In this document: one piece after another, positions 44,587 through 52,801 of the stretch
Numbering within the stretch: the stretch's first letter is position 1
Layout of the letters: each line of letters opens with the position of its first letter
Source of the DNA: Faecalicatena orotica
Lineage (GTDB): Bacteria > Bacillota > Clostridia > Lachnospirales > Lachnospiraceae
Direction of reading: 5' to 3'
Length of the DNA: 64,000 nucleotides
Assembly (NCBI RefSeq): GCF_003149245.1
Contig: NZ_QGDL01000009.1
Span: 1-64,000 of the forward strand
Notes under the pieces: generated by a model
What the model saw: only the letters and a program-made list of their open reading frames with translations
The model's database searches: none
Told to the model about the DNA's origin: nothing
Made by a program: the position numbers and the translations under genes

Positions 44587-44748
44587 AAGGTCATTCAATG
44601 CATGCTCGCATGCAATTGAATGACTTTGGGACCCGTAAAACATGAGAAAGTAGCCCGATTAGGGCGGATTTCGAATGTTTTTAGGATTTTGGGAGCACGA
44701 AGTGCGGAGAAATCCGTAGGCATCAGGGGTCAAAATATTTTTGACCCC
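44580..44748. repeat. Palindromic multi-hairpin element with GGGTC ends
   Basis: This element fills most of the 310-bp gap between the divergent LacI-fusion and AraC genes. Hairpin 1 (44580-44634) has outer GGGTC/GACCC, GTCATTCAAT/ATTGAATGAC and inner GCATGC/GCATGC. A middle stem CGGATTT/AAATCCG spans 44665-44716. Hairpin 2 (44726-44748) is GGGGTCAAAA/TTTTGACCCC. The promoter of the LacI gene overlaps its left edge. It has no ORF and shares its GGGTC borders with the elements at 8975 and 15919. Confidence 0.6.
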
Positions 44749-44793
44749 AACATTATATTGTCATAAGGAAAATGAAAAGTCAATGTTAAAGTA

Positions 44794-44801
44794 AAACGTT
44801 T
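44794..44801 (+). promoter_or_regulatory. LacI-type half-palindromic site upstream of the AraC gene
   Basis: AAACGTTT, within GTAAAACGTTTCAAA, has the central CG typical of LacI/CcpA-family operators. The same octamer is the centre of the 26-bp palindrome at 47137. Both lie next to genes of the island divergent from the LacI-fusion. Confidence 0.5.
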
Positions 44802-44832
44802 CAAATAATCTCAAATTATGAGGAGGAACTCT

Positions 44833-45588
44833 ATGCACTATCGTTTTCAGATCCTGATGAATGATTATACGCTTTGTCCTTCAGACTGGGGGATGACGGG
44901 GGAATGTGCCACATTTTACCGTATTTATTATGTCTGCGGGGGGAAGGCATGGTTCCGGCAGGGGGAGGAGGAAGTACAACTGAAAAAGGGCTGGCTTTAT
45001 ATCCTTCCTGTCATGCAGTCTTATTCCCTCAGGCACGATGTCAAAGACCCGCTGGAGGTCCTCTGGTTCCATGTAGAACTGGATCTGTCTATGGGGAGGG
45101 ATTTCACCGCTGTCGAGATCTGTGAAGGGGAGGACTTGTACTACCTGCTGAAAAGCATCCAAGTCATCCAGAGAGATCCTGCCTCCTTTGAAGATGTGAA
45201 CCGGCTCTTTGATATTTTCCTGAAAAGGCTGGAACAGCGGCTGACCCTCTACCGCACGGGAAGCAGGCGCATGAACCGGGTCCTTTCTTATATAGATGAG
45301 CACATAGCCGATGACCCGGAGATTCAGGAGCTTGCGGCCTGTGCGGGAATGGAACGTTCCTACTTCACGAGGCGGTTCAAGGAAATCTTTAAGATGTGTC
45401 CCCGGCAGTTCGTCTATACGAGAAAAATGAGTGTCGGGGCAAAGGCCCTGCTGGAGGGCGCCACTGTCAGTGAGGCGGCAGAGAAATGCGGCTACAGCGA
45501 TGAAAAGGCATTCACCAGAGCATTCAAGCGGTACATGGAAGTCACACCCGGAGAATATAAGAAGCGCCGTGCCTGCACAGAACCATAA
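44833..45588 (+). CDS. AraC-family transcriptional regulator
   Basis: This 251-residue protein has an N-terminal cupin domain (YYVCGGKAWFRQGEEEVQLK, LYILPVMQSYSLRH) and a C-terminal AraC HTH pair (MNRVLSYIDEHIADDPEIQE, AACAGMERSYFTRRFKEIFK, AEKCGYSDEKAFTRAFKRYM). The start at 44833 follows the AGGAGGAA site; the ATG at 44818 contains that site and is not used. It probably activates the UroD/ABC genes downstream. A terminator follows it, so the UroD genes need their own promoters. Confidence 0.87.
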   Translation: MHYRFQILMNDYTLCPSDWGMTGECATFYRIYYVCGGKAWFRQGEEEVQLKKGWLYILPVMQSYSLRHDVKDPLEVLWFHVELDLSMGRDFTAVEICEGEDLYYLLKSIQVIQRDPASFEDVNRLFDIFLKRLEQRLTLYRTGSRRMNRVLSYIDEHIADDPEIQELAACAGMERSYFTRRFKEIFKMCPRQFVYTRKMSVGAKALLEGATVSEAAEKCGYSDEKAFTRAFKRYMEVTPGEYKKRRACTEP

Positions 45589-45632
45589 AAAAGAAGATGT
45601 CAGAAAGAATAAGTCACATCGGGCAACCATGA

Positions 45633-45659
45633 AGCCACAACCGAAAGTTGTGGCTTTTT
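45633..45659 (+). terminator. Terminator after the AraC gene
   Basis: A 9-bp stem AGCCACAAC / GTTGTGGCT with a 5-base loop runs straight into five T. It separates the regulator from the first UroD-like gene. Confidence 0.8.
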
Positions 45660-45724
45660 GCATGGGGTGGTAAGGTTTGATCAGGAAAGTAAAGGAAACC
45701 ATATATGCCAAAGGAGGAACCGCT

Positions 45725-47029
45725 ATGCTGCACGACCCGTCACACAGACCGGTAGTACCGGAAGAGAAAGAAATTGTATTATCCCGTGGGGATAAGGATA
45801 TTTTGAGACGGCTGGGAGGCCGGATTGCAGAAATATCCGGTGACAAAATCAATGAAATTAATGCAAGGAACTGGACGCTTTTAAATGATAAGAAATCTGT
45901 AAAACCGATGGTCTGGATCAACGAAGTGCCGTGGCATGAGATGAATGTAAACGAGGAACTTACGGTTCGCTGTACACATCCCTGGGCAAGGAATCTGGAA
46001 GAGACACTGCGCAGGACGATTTTCCAGTGGGACCATTTCCGCGGGGACATGGTAGTCAGCCCGTTTATCGAGTGCCCGCTGGCGATCCATTCCACAGATT
46101 TTGGTATCGTTGAGGATGTGGACACGGCTATGACTGATGATAAGAATGATATTTATTCCCGGCATTTTAAAATCCAGATCAAAGAGCCGGAAGACATCGA
46201 AAAAATCAAGATGCCGGTCGTCACCCACTTTGAGAAAGCTACCCAGTATTCCTATGATGCCATGTGCGATATATTTGAAGGAATCATACCAGTGAAAAAG
46301 GTCGGGCAGACACACATCTGGTATACTCCGTGGGATTACCTGATCCGCTGGTGGGGCGTGCAGGAGGCGATCATGGATCTGGTCATGCGCCCGGACATGG
46401 TCCATGACATTTATGAAAAAATGGTGCAGGCATGGATGACAGAACTTGACCAGTTTGAAGAGCAGAACCTTCTTTCGCTGGACTGTAACAATACCCGTGT
46501 CGGCTCCGGCGGATATGGTTACACAACAGAACTTCCGGGAACGGACTATGACCCCGGCCACGTTCTTGCCAAAAATATGTGGGGGTGTTCCAACGCCCAG
46601 ATATTCTCAACTGTATCCCCCCAGATGCACTGGGACTTTGCAATAGAACACGACCTGAAATGGCTGAAAAGATTCGGCCTGACATACTACGGCTGCTGCG
46701 AACCTCTGGATTTAAAAGTCAGTTACTTAAGAAGAATCCCGAACCTGCGCAAGATATCCGTTTCTCCGTGGTGTAAAAGCGGGCGTATTATAGAAGATAT
46801 CGGCACCGATTATGTCATCAGCAGAAAACCGAACCCCGCTATAGTAGCCGGAAATATCTTTGACGAGGCCCAGGCTGAAAAAGAAATCCGTGATTTCATG
46901 GACCTGACAGAAGGAAGATCTCATGTAGAGCTGATTTTCAAGGATATCTCCACCGTAAGATATGATCCTGAAAGACTCTTCAAATGGGAGAAAATCGCCA
47001 TGAGGGTAGCTGGGGATTTTGCAAAATAA
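45725..47029 (+). CDS. UroD-superfamily protein (methyltransferase-like), large type
   Basis: This 434-residue protein has the uroporphyrinogen decarboxylase/MtaA-type barrel. It is not a heme-synthesis UroD: the substrate-binding N-terminal motif of that enzyme is absent and the protein is about 80 residues longer. YTPWDYLIRWWGVQEAIMDL and YYGCCEPLDLKV occur where MtaA/MtvB-type enzymes place their zinc ligands; here the motif is GCCEP, not HxCG. The start at 45725 has AAGGAGGA. It is followed by a hairpin and a new promoter before the second UroD gene. A methyl-group transfer from a methoxylated compound is plausible but unproven. Confidence 0.78.
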   Translation: MLHDPSHRPVVPEEKEIVLSRGDKDILRRLGGRIAEISGDKINEINARNWTLLNDKKSVKPMVWINEVPWHEMNVNEELTVRCTHPWARNLEETLRRTIFQWDHFRGDMVVSPFIECPLAIHSTDFGIVEDVDTAMTDDKNDIYSRHFKIQIKEPEDIEKIKMPVVTHFEKATQYSYDAMCDIFEGIIPVKKVGQTHIWYTPWDYLIRWWGVQEAIMDLVMRPDMVHDIYEKMVQAWMTELDQFEEQNLLSLDCNNTRVGSGGYGYTTELPGTDYDPGHVLAKNMWGCSNAQIFSTVSPQMHWDFAIEHDLKWLKRFGLTYYGCCEPLDLKVSYLRRIPNLRKISVSPWCKSGRIIEDIGTDYVISRKPNPAIVAGNIFDEAQAEKEIRDFMDLTEGRSHVELIFKDISTVRYDPERLFKWEKIAMRVAGDFAK

Positions 47030-47037
47030 TCTGTTTT

Positions 47038-47070
47038 GGGGGCATATGGAACAGCATCTGCCCCCCATTT
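47038..47070 (+). terminator. Hairpin after the first UroD-like gene
   Basis: GGGGGCA pairs with TGCCCCC across a 14-base loop, followed by ATTTGTC. This is a plausible terminator of moderate quality, 10 bp after the stop codon. Confidence 0.6.
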
Positions 47071-47136
47071 GTCTCTTCTAAAGGTGTTCTTCTAAACTTC
47101 TTAAATAGTGTTACAACTCCTACATTTTTAGCATGA

Positions 47137-47162
47137 TTTAAATTTAAACGTTTAAATTTAAA
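47137..47162 (+). promoter_or_regulatory. 26-bp perfect palindrome, candidate LacI-type operator
   Basis: The two 13-base halves are exact inverse copies around a central CG. The core is AAACGTTT and the arms are TTTAAATTT. It lies 12 bp upstream of the -35 box of the next promoter, where an activator or a looping repressor would bind. The AAACGTTT core recurs at 44794, next to the LacI-fusion gene. Confidence 0.65.
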
Positions 47163-47174
47163 ATTTAATTTTAA

Positions 47175-47203
47175 TTGAATTTACTATTCCACCTCTCTAT
47201 AAT
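47175..47203 (+). promoter_or_regulatory. Promoter for the second UroD-like gene and ABC operon
   Basis: TTGAAT (47175-47180) and TATAAT (47198-47203) have a 17-base spacer. It lies 38 bp upstream of the start codon, so the leader is short. It probably serves genes from 47241 through 55505. Confidence 0.75.
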
Positions 47204-47240
47204 GGACTTATCAAGTAAAGGACGTAAGGGAGGGATCGGG

Positions 47241-48305
47241 ATGATGACAAGTAAAGAACGCGTCAGGGCGGCATTTGAACACAAAACTCCTGACCGTGTC
47301 CCTGCTACAATGCAGGCGGTTGAGACTGCCTGGGACAAGATGAAAGAATATTTCCGGGTTGAGACTCAGGATGAAGTCATGGATATTCTGGAAATTGATA
47401 CGAGGATTATGGATATTCCGCCATACATCGGAAATAAAAAGCCCGATTATGTGAATGCAAACGGGGAGGTCGTACATACGCACCCCTTCGGGCAGCGGTA
47501 TGTGGAAAAATGGAATGGTGTGGAGTACAACAATCACACGATCTGGCGGCCGATGCAGCATGTGGAGACGATGGAGGATTTCCTCGCTTTCCATGACTGG
47601 CCGGACCCGGATGACTTCGATTATGAGGCGGTAAAGCGGTTCTGTGATAAGCATAAAGATAAGGCGATACGCATCGGATGGCCGGGACCTTATCAGGTAT
47701 TTCTGGAAATGTACCCGGCGGAACAGTTTTATATGCTTATGGCTGATGAACCGGACCTCGTCAAGGCGATGCTGAACCGTTACAGTGATTTTTACATGGA
47801 ACTGTACGAGAGGATGTTTGAAGCAGGGGATGGGGCAATCGACCTGATCCGGCCGTGTGATGACTACGGGACACAGATCAGCCTGTTGTTCAGCCCACAG
47901 ATGTGGGACGAATATTTCGCAGAGAATACAAAAAAGCTTGTACAGCTTGCCCATAAATACGGATGTTACTATCTCCAGCATTCCTGCGGCGCGGTCAGGC
48001 CGATTATTCCGAACCTGATCGACTGTGGCGCAGACGGACTCGAGCCGATCCAGAAGGTGAAGGGGATGGAGGTAGATTCTCTGAAAAGGGATTTTGGAGA
48101 CCAGATTTGCTTTCAGGGAGGTGTGGACACCCAGCGCCTGCTCCCGTTTGGTACACCGGAGGAGGTCCGGAGAGAAACAGAGTACATTATCGAGACGATG
48201 AATGTAAACGGCGGATATATTCTGGGACCGAGTCAGGATTTTGAAGGCGATGTCCCAGTGGAAAATATCATCGCGCTGTATGATGCGCGTAAGAAATTCA
48301 TGTAA
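47241..48305 (+). CDS. UroD-superfamily methyltransferase-like protein, HSCG type
   Basis: This 354-residue barrel protein opens MTSKERVRAAFEHKTPDRVP, the standard N-terminus of the MtaA/CmuA-like UroD branch. Later it has YYLQHSCGAVRPIIPNLIDCG, where His and Cys (HxC) are the likely zinc ligands, and CFQGGVDTQRLLPFG. The last zinc cysteine of MtaA is not obvious (the region reads GPSQD). In known systems such enzymes move a methyl group between a substrate and a corrinoid protein. No corrinoid protein gene lies nearby. ATG 47241 or 47244 follows AAGGGAGGG; I use 47241. It is 18 bp before the SGNH gene. Confidence 0.8.
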   Translation: MMTSKERVRAAFEHKTPDRVPATMQAVETAWDKMKEYFRVETQDEVMDILEIDTRIMDIPPYIGNKKPDYVNANGEVVHTHPFGQRYVEKWNGVEYNNHTIWRPMQHVETMEDFLAFHDWPDPDDFDYEAVKRFCDKHKDKAIRIGWPGPYQVFLEMYPAEQFYMLMADEPDLVKAMLNRYSDFYMELYERMFEAGDGAIDLIRPCDDYGTQISLLFSPQMWDEYFAENTKKLVQLAHKYGCYYLQHSCGAVRPIIPNLIDCGADGLEPIQKVKGMEVDSLKRDFGDQICFQGGVDTQRLLPFGTPEEVRRETEYIIETMNVNGGYILGPSQDFEGDVPVENIIALYDARKKFM

Positions 48306-48323
48306 TCGTAAGGAGAGCTGTTT

Positions 48324-48962
48324 ATGAAAAAAAGGATATTATGCTTTGGAGATTCGAATACATGGGGGGCAATTCCCGGAGACAGTGCAAGGCACCCGCA
48401 GGATGTACGCTGGACAGGTGTCCTTCAGAGGGAACTCGGGGAGGATTACCAGGTGATTGAGGAAGGTTATAACGGGCGGACTTCTGTACACGACGATGTA
48501 GTGGAAGGAAGACTTGCCGGAATCACCTATTTCGCACCCTGCTGCGACTCGCAGTCGCCTCTTGACCTGATCATCCTGATGCTGGGAACCAATGACTTAA
48601 AGGCAAGGTTTGCAGTGAATCCGGAGACGATTGCCTTTGGATTTGGACGCTATCTGGATGTGCTTAAGACAGTGCCGATGGACGGCAAAAAACCGGAAGT
48701 GCTGCTTGTGTCACCGATCCTGATCAATCCGGCATATAGGGACAATGTACTCTTCTATGATATGTTTGGGGACGGCGCCTATGAGCGGTCGCTGGGTTTT
48801 GCAAAGGCATACAAAGCGTTTGCAGAAGCGAACGGACTTCATTACATGGATGCGGCACAGTACGGGGAGGCTTCCACAAAGGACGGGGTCCACATGGAGC
48901 CGCAATATCATGAAAGACTTGGAAAGGCATTTGCCGAAAAGGTGAGGGAAGTTCTGAATTAA
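48324..48962 (+). CDS. SGNH/GDSL-family hydrolase
   Basis: This 212-residue esterase has block I ILCFGDSNTWGAIPG (catalytic serine in GDS), block III LMLGTNDLK (Asn), and block V with DGVHMEPQYHERLG (Asp-His). The catalytic triad is complete. There is no signal peptide, so it acts inside the cell, most likely on an acyl-sugar or other ester brought in by the ABC importer. The length is typical of arylesterase/TAP-like members. It lies between the UroD gene and the ABC operon. Confidence 0.88.
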   Translation: MKKRILCFGDSNTWGAIPGDSARHPQDVRWTGVLQRELGEDYQVIEEGYNGRTSVHDDVVEGRLAGITYFAPCCDSQSPLDLIILMLGTNDLKARFAVNPETIAFGFGRYLDVLKTVPMDGKKPEVLLVSPILINPAYRDNVLFYDMFGDGAYERSLGFAKAYKAFAEANGLHYMDAAQYGEASTKDGVHMEPQYHERLGKAFAEKVREVLN

Positions 48963-49032
48963 CCCGGATGCAGCCGCGGTGAAGCGTCACAATTATGTGA
49001 TGGGCTTTGCCGGCGGAGAAATCAATAAATAG

Positions 49033-49050
49033 CGTATCGGTTCCGATACG
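49033..49050 (+). other. Short hairpin before the ABC ATPase gene
   Basis: CGTATCGG and CCGATACG form an 8-bp perfect stem with a two-base loop, 32 bp upstream of the ATPase start. There is no T-run. It could be an operator dyad or mRNA structure. Confidence 0.4.
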
Positions 49051-49081
49051 TCACAAGCGCTATACGAAAGGAGCAATCAGC

Positions 49082-50620
49082 ATGGGTAACGCATCTAAAA
49101 ATGAAGCGTATGCATTGGACATGAGAAAAGTGTCCAAAAGGTTTCCCGGAACATTGGCTGTAGATCAGGTCGATTTCCGAGTGAGAGCAGGGGAGGTACA
49201 TGCCCTCATGGGTGAGAATGGAGCTGGTAAATCAACTCTGATGAAAATGCTCGCCGGACTTTTTAATGACTACACAGGAGAGATTTATATTGACGGGGAA
49301 AAGAGAGAGGTGCATACACCGAATCTCGCCAGAGAATATGGAATTGGAATGGTATATCAGGAACTGTCTCTTGCAAGAAGAATTTCTATTTATGAGAACC
49401 TTCTGGTTGGACGTCTTCCGAAGAAGAATGCATTGTTTATCGACAAGGCAAAGGCGATTGAGGAGGCGAAAAAACTGCTCCACCGTGTGGGTCTGGATGA
49501 TATCGACCCGACGCTGGATGTATCCGAGATCAGCCAGTGTGATGCACAGCTGGTAGAGATTGCAAAGGTACTGGGCTTCGAACCTAAGATACTTGTTATG
49601 GATGAGCCCACAAGTGCGCTGTCCAGCGAGGAAGTCAACAGGCTGTTTGACATCGTGAGAAACCTGAAAGAACAGGGGCTGGCCATCGTATATATTTCCC
49701 ATCATCTGGGAGAGATTTTTGAAATAGCCGATATGGTAACGGTCATGAGGGACGGAAAGCTGGTAGATTCCTTCCCGATTACGGAGACTAATACAGAACA
49801 GCTCGTTGAATGCATGGTCGGTGAACCGGTAAAAAGCTTTTACGCTGACCACAAGAGCATGGTAACAGATGAAGAAGTGTTACGGGTAGAAGATTTTACA
49901 AGGTGGGGATTTTTCCACCATATTAACTTCAACCTCCATAAAGGAGAAGTACTCGCCATCTGCGGACTGGCAGGATCCGGAAGAACAGAAATCGCAAGAG
50001 GCCTGACAGGCGTTGACAAGACCGACGGGGGCAAGGTATATATCCACGGCAAAGAAGTTCATTTCAAAGACCTCGGAGAGTCTATCAGGGGCGGCCTCGG
50101 ATATCTGACAGAAGACAGAAAAGTCGTAGGTCTGGCGCTTCCGCAGACTGTGTCCGACAATGTGACGGCATGCATTATTGATAAATGTGGGCCCGGAATC
50201 CTTTATCAGGCAAAGAAGCAGAATGACCTTGTCGATGAGAGAATCAATGAAATGAGTGTATACCCGGCAGACAGGGACAGACTGGTAAACAGCTTCTCCG
50301 GTGGTAACCAGCAGAAAGTGCTGATGGCAAAATGGCTGGCGGCGGACGTAGATATTCTGATTCTGGATGAACCTACACGAGGTGTTGACGTCAATGCAAA
50401 ACAGGTTATCCATGATGCTGTGAAGAGATACGTTTCCCAGGGAAATGCATGTATTCTTCTTTCCAGTGACCTGCCTGAGGTAGTAGGTTTATGTGACCGT
50501 GCAGTTATTTTAAGAGAAGGGCATATCATCGGTGAAATTCCGAAAGAAGGAATTAACGAAAACGCACTGTTGATTGCAGCAAATGGGGAGGGTGAGTACG
50601 TATCATGTCAGAACAAATAA
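49082..50620 (+). CDS. Sugar ABC transporter ATP-binding protein (RbsA/MglA type)
   Basis: This 512-residue protein carries two nucleotide-binding domains. The first has Walker A GENGAGKST, signature-like DVSEISQCDAQLVEIAKVL and Walker B ILVMDEPTSAL. The second has GLAGSGRTEIARG in place of a classical Walker A, then SGGNQQKVLMAKWL and LILDEPTRGVD. This asymmetry is normal for CUT2 monosaccharide importers (ribose, xylose, galactose). The start at 49082 has AAAGGAGC. It overlaps the next permease gene by 16 bases. Confidence 0.92.
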   Translation: MGNASKNEAYALDMRKVSKRFPGTLAVDQVDFRVRAGEVHALMGENGAGKSTLMKMLAGLFNDYTGEIYIDGEKREVHTPNLAREYGIGMVYQELSLARRISIYENLLVGRLPKKNALFIDKAKAIEEAKKLLHRVGLDDIDPTLDVSEISQCDAQLVEIAKVLGFEPKILVMDEPTSALSSEEVNRLFDIVRNLKEQGLAIVYISHHLGEIFEIADMVTVMRDGKLVDSFPITETNTEQLVECMVGEPVKSFYADHKSMVTDEEVLRVEDFTRWGFFHHINFNLHKGEVLAICGLAGSGRTEIARGLTGVDKTDGGKVYIHGKEVHFKDLGESIRGGLGYLTEDRKVVGLALPQTVSDNVTACIIDKCGPGILYQAKKQNDLVDERINEMSVYPADRDRLVNSFSGGNQQKVLMAKWLAADVDILILDEPTRGVDVNAKQVIHDAVKRYVSQGNACILLSSDLPEVVGLCDRAVILREGHIIGEIPKEGINENALLIAANGEGEYVSCQNK

Positions 50621-51654
50621 ATAAAAATCCAAATACAAACACTCCAAAAGTAGATACCAGAAAGACGGAAATCAATAAGTTCAGTCTCATTTTCAATAAA
50701 TTGGGAATCTATGTTGTAGTCGTAGCTCTGATCATTATCGGCCTGATTGTTTCGAAAGGAACATTTTTTGCAGCCAGCAATATCCAGTCTATTCTGGAAG
50801 CGGTTGCCCTGATCGGCATGGTCAGTTCAGGCTTGATCTTTATTACATATTCCGGCAACATGACAGACATGTCCATCCCACTGACAATGGCGGTAGGAGG
50901 CATGATGGCAGTGCAGACCATCAACTTCGGATTCCCTGTTGCAATTCTGATTGGTATCCTGTCAGGTGCACTGATTGGCCTTGTCAACGGATTCATGATC
51001 GGAAAGTTCAGGGCGAACCCGATCATCTGGACATGGGGGTTCAACCTGCTGCTTTCCGGTATCGTAAGAGTTATCTGGGAAGGAAAACAGCTTTATGCAG
51101 ATAAAGTTGCAAAGGATACAGAATTCGCACAGAATGCGGCTAATACATTCTTCTCTATAGCAAGGACCTACATTGGGAAATACATTTCCCTGATGGCAAT
51201 CGTCATGATCGTGATGATGGTGATTGCATGGTTCATTCATTCCAAGACAAAATTTGGACAGAAGCTGAAACTGATCGGAACGAACTACGAAGTAGCGAAG
51301 TTTTCCGGAATCAATTGTACAAAGACGCTCGTAACGGCGTATATCATCAACGGAGTCTGTGCATCCATAGGGGGAATCTTCTTCGCAGCATTGCGTAAGA
51401 CCGCTTCCTATGAAAACGGGACAGGATATGATTTCTCATGTCTGACAGCCGTCCTTCTCGGAGGATGTCTCTTAAACGGAGGAAAAGGCTCGGTAGTCGG
51501 GACCTTCGGGGGCGTGCTTGCATATGGAATCCTAAACAATATCCTCTCCTGGATCGGTCTGGGAACATATGAAAAGTACCTGGTACAGGGACTTGTCTTC
51601 CTGTTCATTGTATGGCTGAACACATATTCTAACAGAAAGTTGGGTAGAGCATAA
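50605..51654 (+). CDS. Sugar ABC transporter permease, RbsC-like (1)
   Basis: This 349-residue membrane protein of the BPD_transp_2 family (CUT2) has about ten helices after a 35-residue hydrophilic N-terminus. Family marks include GMVSSGLIFITYSGNMTDMS-type ligand loop and GGCLLNGGKGSVVGTFGGV near the C-terminus. It overlaps the ATPase gene and its stop overlaps the second permease start by one base (TAATG). It pairs as a heterodimer with that second permease, unlike the homodimeric RbsC. Confidence 0.9.
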   Translation: MSEQINKNPNTNTPKVDTRKTEINKFSLIFNKLGIYVVVVALIIIGLIVSKGTFFAASNIQSILEAVALIGMVSSGLIFITYSGNMTDMSIPLTMAVGGMMAVQTINFGFPVAILIGILSGALIGLVNGFMIGKFRANPIIWTWGFNLLLSGIVRVIWEGKQLYADKVAKDTEFAQNAANTFFSIARTYIGKYISLMAIVMIVMMVIAWFIHSKTKFGQKLKLIGTNYEVAKFSGINCTKTLVTAYIINGVCASIGGIFFAALRKTASYENGTGYDFSCLTAVLLGGCLLNGGKGSVVGTFGGVLAYGILNNILSWIGLGTYEKYLVQGLVFLFIVWLNTYSNRKLGRA

Positions 51655-52679
51655 TGAAAAATAAGAAGATTAAAATTAGTGCAAACTTAATTAATGAAAA
51701 CAGATCTTATCTTTTCCTGGCTCTGATATTGATAATTGGTCTTTTTGTAGATAATTTTTACACCATGTACAACATTAGTGCCGCTACGGGAAACGGAAGC
51801 CTTGTAATCTGGCTGGGACTTGGGTTTACAGTATGTATGATCGCCGGGCACATGGACCTTACGATTATGTATATGTCCACGTTTGCAGCCCTGCTCTGCC
51901 TCGGTCTGCACGGTGACCAGGGACTGCCCTGGGCCGTATGTATTCTGATTGCAACACTGGCCGGCGTTTTGGTAGGATGCATCAACGGCTTCCTCGTTAC
52001 AAAGTTAAAGATACACTCCTTTATCGCAACGCTGGGTATGCAGTTCGTATTAAAAGGCTCCATGTATATCTACACAGGTGGTGAAGAACTCAGTATCGGA
52101 AAAGATTATGCATTCAGTGATGTGCTGAATGACACACCGGTTGGTTTCCTGCCGTTTTCCACCTATTTCCTGATTACAACACTGGTTGTGTTCATCGTCA
52201 TGATCGTACTGCGCTACACAAGATTCGGCCGCAACGTATACATGATCGGCGGCAACCTTGAGACGGCATGGCTGGCAGGAATCAAGAGCGACGGCGTGAC
52301 AACAATGGCATTCGTCATTTCTTCCGCAGCATGTGCACTGGGCGGGGCGCTGAACGGAATTTACTCAGGAACGGCCGGAATCACAATGGGTGAGAAAGGA
52401 ATCAGCCCTCTTATGATCGCCCTGACCGCTACCATCATCGGCGGAACCGCAATCAATGGCGGTAAAGGAAGTGTCATATGGACATGGGTTTCACTGGTTG
52501 CAATCGCACTTCTGAAGGCGATCTTTAAGAAAACAGAGATCCAGGTGCTTGTAATCGCCGCGATACTGATCGGATGTATCGTCTACGAAACAATCGCTTT
52601 ATATAACAGGAACAAGACGGTTGGCACAAGACCCAACCTGCATAAAGAAGCCTTGAAAGAACTCGGAAAATCACACTAA
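51654..52679 (+). CDS. Sugar ABC transporter permease, RbsC-like (2)
   Basis: This 341-residue BPD_transp_2 membrane protein has LGLGFTVCMIAGHMDLTIMY, a VGCINGFLVTKLKIHSFIAT segment, and GGTAINGGKGSVIWTW near the C-terminus. Its basic N-terminus precedes the first helix. It is coupled to the first permease by a one-base overlap. Two different permeases point to a dedicated substrate, not the general ribose system. Confidence 0.9.
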   Translation: MKNKKIKISANLINENRSYLFLALILIIGLFVDNFYTMYNISAATGNGSLVIWLGLGFTVCMIAGHMDLTIMYMSTFAALLCLGLHGDQGLPWAVCILIATLAGVLVGCINGFLVTKLKIHSFIATLGMQFVLKGSMYIYTGGEELSIGKDYAFSDVLNDTPVGFLPFSTYFLITTLVVFIVMIVLRYTRFGRNVYMIGGNLETAWLAGIKSDGVTTMAFVISSAACALGGALNGIYSGTAGITMGEKGISPLMIALTATIIGGTAINGGKGSVIWTWVSLVAIALLKAIFKKTEIQVLVIAAILIGCIVYETIALYNRNKTVGTRPNLHKEALKELGKSH

Positions 52680-52801
52680 ATTTCAACGGGTGCTTTAGGA
52701 TCAGGGGAAGGCCCCGTCAGAAATAAAAGATGCAGGGGGTTATATGGATTAGAAACATGCGGGACATGTTTTTAATAAACAAACAAAAGGAGGAAAGAAA
52801 A

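Noticed and set aside
44881-46125. A long open frame (about 414 codons) on the minus strand
   Set aside because: It is antisense to the AraC and first UroD-like genes, has no ribosome site and no recognisable domain, and the plus-strand genes have clear motifs.
47137-47162. AT-rich palindrome as a transcription terminator
   Set aside because: It lacks GC in the stem and lies upstream of a promoter, so an operator role is more likely.
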